Below, one piece after another: positions 1 through 6,610 of a stretch of 35,446 nucleotides of DNA. The position numbers were made by a program, and so were the translations under genes. Source of the stretch: a virus; IMG/VR virus record IMGVR_UViG_3300036770_003304, positions 1 to 35,446 of that record, one strand, 5' to 3'. The first letter of the stretch is position 1; each line of letters starts with the position of its first letter. The notes under the pieces were generated by a model. That model was not told the origin of the DNA. It made no database searches and saw only the letters and a program-made list of their open reading frames with translations.

Positions 1-120
1 GTGCTCCTCGCTGACCGTCCCTGGCGAGACGCGGCGCGTCCTGACCGTGCCGTCGCGCAGGACGAGCGTGACGAGCCAGTCGCTTTCGCTCGGGCCGAAG
101 AGTCCAACCGCTTGGTGCAT
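1..120 (-). CDS. Small tail-region protein, 5' part only (cut by window edge)
   Basis: The reading frame starts at ATG 120-118 and runs off the left edge after 40 codons. It overlaps the stop of the major tail protein gene as TGATG. It is the variant copy of the complete 85-residue gene at 34512-34769. The visible N-terminus (MHQAVGLFGPSESDWLVTLV) is identical to that copy, and the nucleotide differences over this stretch are nearly all silent. The function is unknown; the place between tail tube and the G-like chaperone suggests a tail-assembly or minor tail role. Confidence 0.8.
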   Translation of the reverse strand, partial: MHQAVGLFGPSESDWLVTLVLRDGTVRTRRVSPGTVSEEH

Positions 121-542
121 CAGACAAGCCAGGTCACGACGGGCGCAGCGCCGTCCGCATTCGCGAAGTTCGCCGTGATCGTGACATCGCCCGTCTTGTC
201 GGACGCGAAGGCGTAGTTGTTCACGATGCAGTTCGCCGCGATGCGGCAGTCGTTCGTCGCCGTGCCGTCAAAGAGGCCGAGGACGATCTCGGTCGTGCCC
301 ACCTGATTGAACATCACGGCGGTGCTCGTCGTGCCCGCGTCGTTGACCTCGAGCGATCCCGTGAAGCTGCCCGTCAGGTCGAGCATCCCGAGACGGCGGC
401 GGCGACCGCTGTCGCCGAAGCCCGTCAGGTCGCTTTCGCTGCGCGCGAGGGTCGCCGCAAAGGTGCGAACCTTGATCTTGTTCGTGATGCCCGTTCCGAG
501 CGAGACATCGCCGTCGTTTCCGATGATGTAGGTGGTAGCCAT
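120..542 (-). CDS. Major tail (tube) protein, left copy
   Basis: This 140-residue protein lies just after the tail terminator gene and just before the G/GT/tape-measure block once the genome is circularised, the canonical place of the siphovirus tail tube subunit. The composition fits a beta-rich tube protein: many Thr, Ser, Val, Gly and Ala, no membrane segment, and strand-like segments such as DVTITANFANADGAAPVVTW at the C-terminus. It differs from the right copy (34769-35191) at six residues (17, 73, 81, 82, 85, 118). About 30 base changes separate the two copies, so most are silent, which indicates purifying selection between two real variants. The assignment rests on synteny and composition. 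Confidence 0.8.
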   Translation of the reverse strand: MATTYIIGNDGDVSLGTGITNKIKVRTFAATLARSESDLTGFGDSGRRRRLGMLDLTGSFTGSLEVNDAGTTSTAVMFNQVGTTEIVLGLFDGTATNDCRIAANCIVNNYAFASDKTGDVTITANFANADGAAPVVTWLV

Positions 543-552
543 GTGGAAGCCC

Positions 553-954
553 TCAGATGTCCCAAGCGGTGAGCCTGTACCGTTCCGTCATCGTCCAAGC
601 GTCGTCATCGAATGACGGCACGCCGCCCGCGACCTTGACGGCGGTCACGCGGTCGATGCCCGATCCCGACACCGCCGCGATCGGAGTCGCCATCGCCGTC
701 TCCAGTTCCTGCGCGATCGTCCAGATCGCGGTGTTGCCCGCGTTCGTGTAGACGATCAGGAAGTCGACATCCAGCGTGTACCGCTTCTGGTTGCCGAAGT
801 GCGGCTCGACGAGCGCCGAGACGGACGAGTAGACGACGAGCGGGGTCGGCGTGTTCGCGGGAGCCTCGTCGAGGTAGATGCGGTAGCCGCACGCCGTGAG
901 GAGCGCGGTGCTCGCGTTGATCCGCGCGCGGAGGCTGTCGAAGATGCCCTTCAT
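553..954 (-). CDS. Tail terminator / tail completion protein
   Basis: This 133-residue protein begins MKGIFDSLRARINASTALLT and contains an alternating helix-strand pattern with a central VDFLIVY strand. Its size, position between the gp10-like and tail tube genes, and the opening 'short helix, A.T.L....G.RIY.D' pattern match the DUF3168/gpU-like tail terminators that cap the tube and join it to the head. The start ATG (954-952) overlaps the stop of the gp10-like gene as ATGA. The 3' part is present again as a variant at 35202-35446. Confidence 0.7.
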   Translation of the reverse strand: MKGIFDSLRARINASTALLTACGYRIYLDEAPANTPTPLVVYSSVSALVEPHFGNQKRYTLDVDFLIVYTNAGNTAIWTIAQELETAMATPIAAVSGSGIDRVTAVKVAGGVPSFDDDAWTMTERYRLTAWDI

Positions 955-1472
955 GGCTTGTCGATCTCCTCCTGCGCGGCTGTCCCGATGATGCGCTCGG
1001 CCCGCTTGGACACGGCATCGAAGACAGGGCGCACATACGGGCGCGGCCTGATCCGCCGCGTGCCGAACTCAAGGAACCGCGCGTACTTCAGGTTCGAACC
1101 GTACGAGAACCCGACGCGGTCGCCAGTGTCCTCGACCTCGATGGCGGCGAGCGTCTGCGTCGTCTTGCTGCCCTTGCGTCCGAATGTGCGGTCGGCATTG
1201 CCCGCGAGCGCCCACGACTGGCGCAGTCGGCCCGTGTCGACGGCGGGCGGCGCGCCCGCAGCCGAGGCAACATGGATGCCCTGCGCGCGGAGGTTGCGCC
1301 CGTTCCGTCGCCCGCGCGCCACGCGGTAGCGGCGACCGCCGCCCGCGCGCGACAGTTCCGAACGCAGCAGCCGCGAGATGACGAGCTGCACCGAAAGCAG
1401 CCCGTTCACGATCCCGCGCTTGACGCGGCGGCGAATCGCCTCGTCGTCGATGTCGACCTGAACATCGCTCAC
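951..1472 (-). CDS. HK97 gp10-like head-tail connector / neck protein
   Basis: This 173-residue protein starts at GTG 1472-1470, fixed by a GTGA overlap with the preceding gene. It carries the pattern of the HK97 gp10/Minor-capsid-like family: a basic N-terminal helical half, a V-D-T-G-R-L-R-x-S segment (PPAVDTGRLRQSWAL) near residue 95, then VGFSYGSNLKYARFLEFGTR and a closing RPYVRPVFDAV segment. Those last two motifs are highly typical of the family. It would act at the head-tail junction. A longer open frame upstream is only the GC-rich shadow of neighbouring genes. Confidence 0.85.
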   Translation of the reverse strand: MSDVQVDIDDEAIRRRVKRGIVNGLLSVQLVISRLLRSELSRAGGGRRYRVARGRRNGRNLRAQGIHVASAAGAPPAVDTGRLRQSWALAGNADRTFGRKGSKTTQTLAAIEVEDTGDRVGFSYGSNLKYARFLEFGTRRIRPRPYVRPVFDAVSKRAERIIGTAAQEEIDKP

Positions 1473-1837
1473 GACAGCACCTCGACGGCATCGACGGCGG
1501 TCATGCTCAAGTGCGGCGCGGCTTGGGTCAGCCCGAGTTCGCCAGGGTTCACCGACCCGACGACGCGGTAGTTCCGCGCCGTCGTCGCGAGGCTGTCCCG
1601 AATCTCGTCGTCGATGCGGACATCGACCGCGCCCTCGATGTAGATCGTGCACGAGGTGCGCCCGTCCATGCGCCCCTGCGCGACATCGCTCGTCTGCGTG
1701 GTCGGCTGCACGAAGCCCTTGACGCAGCAGACCGCCGCGTAGGTGCGCGTGACCTCGCCATCGGACGCAACGCCGACCGTGGGTCGGTAGACCCACAGCC
1801 GCCGGCCGAACCGCGCGACGAGGCCGCCGATGCTCAC
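1469..1837 (-). CDS. Head-tail joining (head closure) protein
   Basis: This 122-residue protein starts at GTG 1837-1835 in a GTGA overlap with the connector gene. It reads as a small beta-rich protein (LWVYRPTVGVASDGEVTRTY near the N-terminus, later DVRIDDEIRD and ARNYRVVGSVNPGE). This is the usual layout of phage head-tail joining proteins, in which a D.IRD..... YRVVG strand pair is common. Its place between the gp6-like connector and gp10-like protein supports this. The family is diverse, so the call relies on synteny as much as on motif. Confidence 0.65.
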   Translation of the reverse strand: MSIGGLVARFGRRLWVYRPTVGVASDGEVTRTYAAVCCVKGFVQPTTQTSDVAQGRMDGRTSCTIYIEGAVDVRIDDEIRDSLATTARNYRVVGSVNPGELGLTQAAPHLSMTAVDAVEVLS

Positions 1838-2643
1838 CGAAGCCTCCGATACGGGCCGAGGAGCGTCTCGATCTCGCGGCCCGTCTCGTCGCCCGAGCGC
1901 AGCGAGTATGAGTACCCGCCGAGCGACTCTGACGCGACCGACGAATCGCGCGTGCGCGCGCGGAAGAACTGGCCGCACACCATGAGCGTGCCCTGCACGA
2001 CATCCGCAGGGATCGTCGTGTAGCCGCCCGTGTAGTCGACGAGGACGCTCTGGTACTGGTCGAGCGACCGCCCGTAGACGATGCCGCGCTCCTCGTCGAG
2101 ATGCCAGTCGCCGATCGCCTCCGTGTACCCGAGGAGCGCCGCGCCCGCCTGTCGCGTGTCCACGCCCGCCGCGCGGGCGAGGTAGCGGCTCGGCGCGGCC
2201 ACGCCCGCCGTGGCGCTGAAGCCCGCCACGCCGTTCGCCGCCGCCGCGAGCAGCGCCGAGGTCGGGTAGGTGTCAAGCGATAGCGAGTTGTCCCAGACGA
2301 TCCCCGAGACATCCATCCGCCGCAGCTTCAGCGACCCGTCGAGGACGGACGCAGTCGCGATCACATCGGTCGTGTTCGTGCTCTTCACGGTCAGCATGAT
2401 GTCGCGGGCGACACCGACGAACGCGACCTGAGTCACGGGCTGATTGCGGAGGACGAGCCGCTCGCCGCCGCCGTCCTTGACCTCGTAGTACCGCTGCGAG
2501 ACGAAGACCCTCCCGCAGTAGCGGTCGACCCACGCGGACGCGCGGTCGAGGCATGAATCAAGGATCGCGTCGGTGTCCTGGGAGGTGACCCCCAAGAACG
2601 CCTTCGCGTCGGAGAGCGATGCGTGGGCGAGTGTGCTAGCCAT
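1834..2643 (-). CDS. Head-tail connector, gp6-like adaptor
   Basis: The gene encodes 269 residues from ATG 2643-2641. The N-terminus (LSDAKAFLGVTSQDTDAILD, then SCLDRASAWVDRYCGRVF) is the classic first helix bundle of gp6/DUF-type head-tail adaptors: 'lk.fL.i...D.ll...i..as..ie.yc.R.f'. The C-terminal part contains VLVDYTGGYTTIPADVVQGT followed by another helix, also family-typical. The protein is longer than simple adaptors (about 100-200 residues) and carries a beta-rich middle insert. It sits on the portal ring below the packaged DNA. The start overlaps the preceding gene's end by 8 bp. Confidence 0.82.
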   Translation of the reverse strand: MASTLAHASLSDAKAFLGVTSQDTDAILDSCLDRASAWVDRYCGRVFVSQRYYEVKDGGGERLVLRNQPVTQVAFVGVARDIMLTVKSTNTTDVIATASVLDGSLKLRRMDVSGIVWDNSLSLDTYPTSALLAAAANGVAGFSATAGVAAPSRYLARAAGVDTRQAGAALLGYTEAIGDWHLDEERGIVYGRSLDQYQSVLVDYTGGYTTIPADVVQGTLMVCGQFFRARTRDSSVASESLGGYSYSLRSGDETGREIETLLGPYRRLR

Positions 2644-2860
2644 TGGGTCTTGCCCTTCTCTTCGGCACGGCGGGCTGTTCGGTCGCGGTCGCGTCGAACA
2701 GCGGCGCGGGCTGAACGAGCCGCTCCGCGCTGCCCGACTCAAGCAGCTTGCGCGCCCAAGTCTCCTCGACGCTGATGATCGCGCCAGGTCGGTAGTCACG
2801 CCGCCCGAACCCGTCCTCCCACACGGCGCAGTTGCGCCGCACGATCAGTAGCTCGCGCAT
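2636..2860 (-). CDS. Small basic protein of the head module
   Basis: This 74-residue protein starts at ATG 2860-2858, overlapping the glycosyltransferase gene by 16 bp. It has a beta-like first half (MRELLIVRRNCAVWEDGFGR, then RPGAIISVEETWARKLLESG) and a Pro/Arg-rich tail. The 'G..... V.e..A..Ll..g.A' pattern is seen in many small phage proteins placed next to head-completion genes, but I cannot name a family. It is probably a minor head or neck component. Confidence 0.65.
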   Translation of the reverse strand: MRELLIVRRNCAVWEDGFGRRDYRPGAIISVEETWARKLLESGSAERLVQPAPLFDATATEQPAVPKRRARPNG

Positions 2861-3882
2861 TCGCTCGGCCTCCCCTCGTCGTTGTAGACACTGGTGTACT
2901 GGTGCTTGCTGCGGAGGTTCTCGTCGGGCCAAGTCACGACCAACTGGAGGTGACCGATCCGCACGCGCGGCGTGCAAGCGATCCGACCGCCCGCCGCGCG
3001 GAGCGCCTTCCAGAAGTGGATGTCGTCGTCGACCCTGCCGTCGCCCCACTCGCCCGAGTCGTTCGGCGACCCGAGGAACCACGGCTTTGGCATCCGCCGC
3101 AGCGCGTCCGTGCGGATCAGCGACAGGCCGAAGTGCCCCGTCTCGCAGTCGACGACCTCCTGACGGAAGACCTCGGCGGGAATCTGGCGGATGCGCTTCC
3201 CCTCCTTGTCGGTCATCGACAGCAGCACCGTCTCGCGGTCGCGCCCGATCTGGAGCGGGAACAGCGCGTCGACGCTCGGGTTCGTCTCCATGATCTGCCA
3301 CATCCGCACGATGTCGTTGTGGTCGAAGACCGAATCGAAGTCGATCGTCAGGATGTACTTGCGCTTCTCGTTCGCGACAACGCGCTCCATCATGCGCTGA
3401 AGGCACTGCCCCCAGAACACGCCCGTCGCCTTCGTGAAGTCGATGCCCAACCGGGCGCAGGCAAGGGTCGTCGCGCCCATCGTCTCCGTCCACGCGATGC
3501 GCGGCAGGGACATGATCGCCTCGACATCGGACATCGGCAGCGTCGGCACGGGCCGCTCGACGCGCCGAGCGATAACCGAGAGCCACCCCGCGCCGTCGCA
3601 CCAACTGGTTCCCGTCGCGCCGCCGACGATGTCCCACCCCGCGAGGGCAAGCACCTTGGCGAGCTTCTCGCGGTTCCAGATCGAGCGGTACGCGCCGCGC
3701 GAGAGGATCGCGTCCTCCGCGCTGCCCGTCCCTTCCTTGTACATCTCGCAAGCCGCGTCGAAATCTGGGACATCGAACCGCGCGTACTGAAAGTCGGCCA
3801 AGTACTCCTTGGCCGCGTTGACCTCCTCGCCGCTGATCGCCCGCGCAAGAATGTCGTTCCTCAATACATCCGCATCTGCCAT
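2845..3882 (-). CDS. Glycosyltransferase (GT-A fold) in the head module
   Basis: The gene encodes 345 residues. The C-terminal two-thirds reads as a GT-A/GT2-type nucleotide-sugar transferase. A DxD-type metal site occurs at residues 181-184 (strand YILTI followed by DFDS), a CETGHFGLSLIRTDAL segment near 246-261 matches the acceptor-side 'G.g..lirr..l' region, and DDDIHFWKALRAAG (285-298) is followed by a G-H near 310. The N-terminal 100 residues are unassigned. It lies between the decoration protein and the connector genes, with a stable hairpin just upstream. I infer glycosylation of a virion protein, though DNA or host-surface modification is possible. No signal peptide or membrane segment is visible. 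Confidence 0.78.
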   Translation of the reverse strand: MADADVLRNDILARAISGEEVNAAKEYLADFQYARFDVPDFDAACEMYKEGTGSAEDAILSRGAYRSIWNREKLAKVLALAGWDIVGGATGTSWCDGAGWLSVIARRVERPVPTLPMSDVEAIMSLPRIAWTETMGATTLACARLGIDFTKATGVFWGQCLQRMMERVVANEKRKYILTIDFDSVFDHNDIVRMWQIMETNPSVDALFPLQIGRDRETVLLSMTDKEGKRIRQIPAEVFRQEVVDCETGHFGLSLIRTDALRRMPKPWFLGSPNDSGEWGDGRVDDDIHFWKALRAAGGRIACTPRVRIGHLQLVVTWPDENLRSKHQYTSVYNDEGRPSECASY

Positions 3883-3948
3883 TCCGCATCTCCTTTCGCC
3901 CGTGGGGCCATGTCCGTTTCATCGGACGGACGGATCGTACAACGCACA

Positions 3949-3979
3949 GCGGCCCCAGTGCGCGAAGCACTGGAGCCGC
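3949..3979 (-). terminator. Strong hairpin between decoration and glycosyltransferase genes
   Basis: On the minus strand two 13-nt arms (GCGGCTCCAGTGC and GCACTGGGGCCGC) pair completely, counting one U-G wobble, around a 5-nt loop TTCGC. The plus strand has a C-A mismatch at that place, so the stem is complete only in the minus-strand RNA. The hairpin lies 24 nt after the decoration gene stop. The following sequence is not a strong T-run, so it may attenuate or protect 3' ends and need not terminate fully. Confidence 0.7.
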
Positions 3980-4002
3980 CAGATGCGAAAGGCGTGTGCC
4001 CG

Positions 4003-4425
4003 TCAGGTGGCCGCGTAGAACGCCGAGCCGACAGCCGCCGCCGTCGACTTGTCGTCGGTCGGAAGGCCAAGGTCGGCGGCGATCGCGCAGACCGTGCCCG
4101 CGCTCGGCGTGAAGGTCACCTTCAGGTAGCGCTTCTTGCCGATCAGGTCGATGTCCGCGACGATCTTGGCGAGGCTCGTCGCGACGGTCGTGGTCGCAGG
4201 CGTGTAGCCCGTGCCCGCCGACGCGCCGTCGATCGCGACCCAGGTCGCGTTGTCGTCCGAGTGCTCGATCTTGTTGTTCGTCACGGTCGTGTTCAGGCCG
4301 ACATTGGTCAGCCCGAGGCAGAGGACGCGCGCGAACGCGTAGCCCTTGGTGTCGATGCTCGCGGTGACCTGGGACGCGGTGGCCGTGCCCGTGGTCGCGA
4401 GGATGAAGGAAGAGTTCTGGCGCAT
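4003..4425 (-). CDS. Head decoration / capsid-associated protein
   Basis: This 140-residue protein directly follows the major capsid gene. It starts MRQNSSFILATTGTATASQV and continues with a repeated strand pattern, SDDNATWVAIDGAS, and KKRYLKVTFTPSAGTVCAIA. The 'S.D...W..i.ga' plus 'RY.rv.~t..~~t' arrangement is frequent in small phage structural proteins beside the capsid gene. The start ATG has a GGAG ribosome site 7-8 nt upstream. Decoration is inferred from position, size and beta-rich, Thr/Ala-rich composition. Confidence 0.65.
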   Translation of the reverse strand: MRQNSSFILATTGTATASQVTASIDTKGYAFARVLCLGLTNVGLNTTVTNNKIEHSDDNATWVAIDGASAGTGYTPATTTVATSLAKIVADIDLIGKKRYLKVTFTPSAGTVCAIAADLGLPTDDKSTAAAVGSAFYAAT

Positions 4426-4444
4426 GGTCGTTTCTCCATCGCGT

Positions 4445-4470
4445 GGGGCGGGGTATCGCTACCCCGCCCC
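4445..4470 (-). promoter_or_regulatory. Perfect 11-bp hairpin with GNRA-type loop after capsid gene
   Basis: GGGGCGGGGTA and TACCCCGCCCC pair perfectly around a four-base loop, which reads GCGA on the minus strand (a GNRA tetraloop). It starts 9 nt after the capsid stop codon and ends just before the ribosome site of the decoration gene. There is no T-run, so an RNA-stability or partial-termination role that sets capsid/decoration ratio is more likely than full termination. Confidence 0.7.
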
Positions 4471-4479
4471 CGCGTTCGG

Positions 4480-5850
4480 TCAGAGGGTGAGCTTGACGAT
4501 CGCGCCGTACTCAGAGGCGCTGCCGATGTTCGCGAGGTTGATGTCGAGACGCTCGGTCGCGCGAACCGCGATGAGGTCGTTCTCCCAAGCGTCGCCGCCC
4601 GAGTTGCTGAAATCGACCGCAGTCTGACGGCGGTCGCCGAAGTACGCGGCGAGACGGAGGTCGCCGACATACGCGAAGGTCGCGCCGCCCGTCTCGGAGA
4701 CTGGGATCGACTGCGCCCACACGACGGGGTAGCCGAGGAAGGTCGGCTCGCGCAGACCCTGCGACAGCGTCACCATCGTGTTTCCGCCACCCGCAGCCGC
4801 GAGGCGCTCGAACACGCCGTGCCACGCCTGCTTGTTGGTGTAGATCTTGATGTTGTTCCGCGTCGAGGCCCAAGCGGGGAGCTTGCGGAACGCCGCGATC
4901 AGGTCGGCGAGCGCAACGCCCGCGTAGGTCGTGACCGAACCCATGTCGGCGACCTGATAGGTCGCGTCCGTGAGCGCGTTCGCGAGGCCGACGATGCCGC
5001 CGTACGCGCCAGTGCCGTCGCCGTTGAATCCCGCGTTGTCCTCGGCGAACGCGAGCGCCTGAGCGATCTCGTCCGCAGCGTCGTCGCCGAGGTTGACGAG
5101 GCTATCCTCGTTCAGTTCGCTGCTGATCTCGGTGAGAACGGCGAGCTTCTTGGCGACGAGCTTGTTCTGGCCGAAGGTCGACTGCGACTTCGTGATCGGC
5201 GAACCCTCGCCGACCCAGTACGCCGTCAGGCCCGCGCGGCGCTTGTTCACATTGCGGACATCGCTCGACATCGGGATGACCCGAGCCTCGCGGCGGAACA
5301 CGCCGTACTCCTCGCGGAGGATGACGAGCTCGCTGTCCATCTCCTCGGGGACGAGGAAGCCGCCCGCCGAGTTCACGCCCTCGACATGGGCCTTCTCGCG
5401 GACGAGCTGGATGCCGTTGGTCTTGCACCACTCGACGGACTTGGTGTGTCCCATCGCTGCGGCGCAGAATCGACCGAAGCGGTAGGCGCGCGACTCGCCT
5501 TCGCGGTCGTTCTTGAACGACTTCAGCTTGCCGTACGCGCGGGGAGCCTCGACGCGCGGCTGCGCGGCGACGGCCTTGGTGTTGACGATGTCGGCGAGAG
5601 CGGACTTCACCGCACTCGCGATCTTCTCTTCGGTCATCTCGTCCTCCTTCGCCATGTCCTGCTCCACTGCGGGAGCGGCGGCGGTAATCACGATGTCAAG
5701 CGAGTCGGGATCGACGGCCATGCCAGCCTCGTCCACGATCATGTAGTTCTCAAGGATCAGCTTCTTCTGGGCAACGACCCCAGGCTCACCCTTGATCCGA
5801 CCCGCGCGCTCAAGGGCGCTGCGGAAGTCGGCGGTGTTCATGGTCTTCAT
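4480..5850 (-). CDS. Major capsid protein, HK97 fold
   Basis: The gene encodes 456 residues. Residues 1 to about 150 form a charged, largely helical scaffold-like delta domain (AKEDEMTEEKIASAVKSALA), expected to be removed by the prohead protease. The mature core begins near residue 162 with SAGGFLVPEEMDSELV, the typical HK97-family start. It continues with a spine-helix/P-loop region (VAKKLAVLTEISSELNEDS), the A-domain stretch GFNGDGTGAYGGIVGLANAL and FLGYPVVWAQSIP, and closes with a C-terminal AVRATERLDINLAN segment. It follows the protease gene after a 79-nt gap. The ATG at 5850 has an AGGA site about 8 nt upstream. Confidence 0.97.
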   Translation of the reverse strand: MKTMNTADFRSALERAGRIKGEPGVVAQKKLILENYMIVDEAGMAVDPDSLDIVITAAAPAVEQDMAKEDEMTEEKIASAVKSALADIVNTKAVAAQPRVEAPRAYGKLKSFKNDREGESRAYRFGRFCAAAMGHTKSVEWCKTNGIQLVREKAHVEGVNSAGGFLVPEEMDSELVILREEYGVFRREARVIPMSSDVRNVNKRRAGLTAYWVGEGSPITKSQSTFGQNKLVAKKLAVLTEISSELNEDSLVNLGDDAADEIAQALAFAEDNAGFNGDGTGAYGGIVGLANALTDATYQVADMGSVTTYAGVALADLIAAFRKLPAWASTRNNIKIYTNKQAWHGVFERLAAAGGGNTMVTLSQGLREPTFLGYPVVWAQSIPVSETGGATFAYVGDLRLAAYFGDRRQTAVDFSNSGGDAWENDLIAVRATERLDINLANIGSASEYGAIVKLTL

Positions 5851-5929
5851 GTGAAAAGTCCTGCGGGAACCGCGCGTCTCTTCTCAGCCCAAGGCTCCTC
5901 TGTAGGCCCATGCCGTCGAGCAAGCCAGG

Positions 5930-6610
5930 TCAGTCGATGTAGATCGCGCCTCGCCGTCGAGCGACCTCGCGGCGAACGATCCCGTCGATGTTGATCGGCG
6001 CGCGCTTCACCTCGGTTGAGGGCGCGGGAATGCTCACGGTCACGACCACGCGCTTCGGAGCCTCGATGCCGAAGAACCGCTTGGCGGCGACGGGCGACAC
6101 GATGCCCTTCTTCACGGCGGTGATGAGCGCGTCGGGGTTCGACTGGAGCGGCGCGAGGCTGACCTCAAGCAACTTCCACCGCGAGTAGATCGTGTGCGCG
6201 CGGTCGCCGTACTTCTTGCGGTCGACCTCGCTCGCGCGGCGCGTGCCGCCGTCCTCTGGCACATACCCGACCGACACGCCAGAGACAACGCCCTGCCCGA
6301 CGAGCGCGGCGGCGACCTCGGGGAAGAACTCGCCGCCGTAGCCGTCTGGCCGCTGCGCGAATGTGAAGTCGCCGACGATCGTCGTGTCCTTGCGCTTCAG
6401 GCCGTTGCACTTGCCCACGGGCTGTGCGTAGTCGTGGTTCCAGAAGAGGATCGGGTTGCGCTCAAACTCGGTCGCGTTCATGCCCTGCGGGATCAGCACC
6501 TCGCCGTCGCGGTCGAGCGTCTCGGCGGTGATGACGGCCGTAAAGCCCTTCGGCGTGGCGCGGAGTTCGGCGGGGAGCGCCTTGCGGACGATCGTCTCGG
6601 TGATGCTCAT
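5930..6610 (-). CDS. HK97-family prohead (maturation) protease
   Basis: This 226-residue protein is of the S78 serine-protease type. The likely catalytic His is H59 in PILFWNHDYAQPVG, the nucleophile is Ser113 in VVSGVSVGY, and the acid is in the WKLLEVSLAPLQSNPDA segment (E149), all in family order and spacing. It cleaves the N-terminal delta domain of the capsid protein during head maturation. It lies between portal and capsid genes, with an ATGA overlap to the portal gene. The C-terminal 60 residues are basic and probably removed or disordered. Confidence 0.95.
   Translation of the reverse strand: MSITETIVRKALPAELRATPKGFTAVITAETLDRDGEVLIPQGMNATEFERNPILFWNHDYAQPVGKCNGLKRKDTTIVGDFTFAQRPDGYGGEFFPEVAAALVGQGVVSGVSVGYVPEDGGTRRASEVDRKKYGDRAHTIYSRWKLLEVSLAPLQSNPDALITAVKKGIVSPVAAKRFFGIEAPKRVVVTVSIPAPSTEVKRAPINIDGIVRREVARRRGAIYID

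Larger units (their letters stand above)
1..797. repeat. Left copy of a 797-bp terminal redundancy (diverged)
   Basis: Bases 1-797 align without gaps to 34650-35446 at a constant offset of 34649. I counted about 45 substitutions by hand, roughly 94% identity. The copy covers the 5' part of an 85-residue protein gene, the whole major tail protein gene and the 3' part of the tail terminator gene. Because gene order continues correctly across the overlap, I read this as the closing overlap of a circular genome map and not as an internal duplication. Confidence 0.93.

Noticed and set aside
1-797. Internal duplication of the tail tube gene as two separate genes in one genome
   Set aside because: The copies lie exactly at the window ends in the same register, and gene order is canonical only if they are one locus on a circle.
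1085-1105. tRNA-like GGTTCGAACC T-loop sequence
   Set aside because: No cloverleaf arms can be drawn around it and it lies inside the gp10-like coding frame. No tRNA was seen elsewhere.
951-2312. 453-codon frame covering the gp10-like gene and extending upstream
   Set aside because: Its upstream part is Arg/Ser-rich shadow of two real genes. The GTGA overlap at 1469-1472 gives a start that fits the family length.
2902-5994. Very long plus-strand open frame (about 1030 codons) opposite the head genes, and similar long ones at 7501-9669, 9585-11321 and 14744-16558
   Set aside because: They are antisense to confidently assigned genes, are rich in Arg/Asp/Leu/Val with no domain motif, and arise because GC-rich third positions remove stop codons on the opposite strand.
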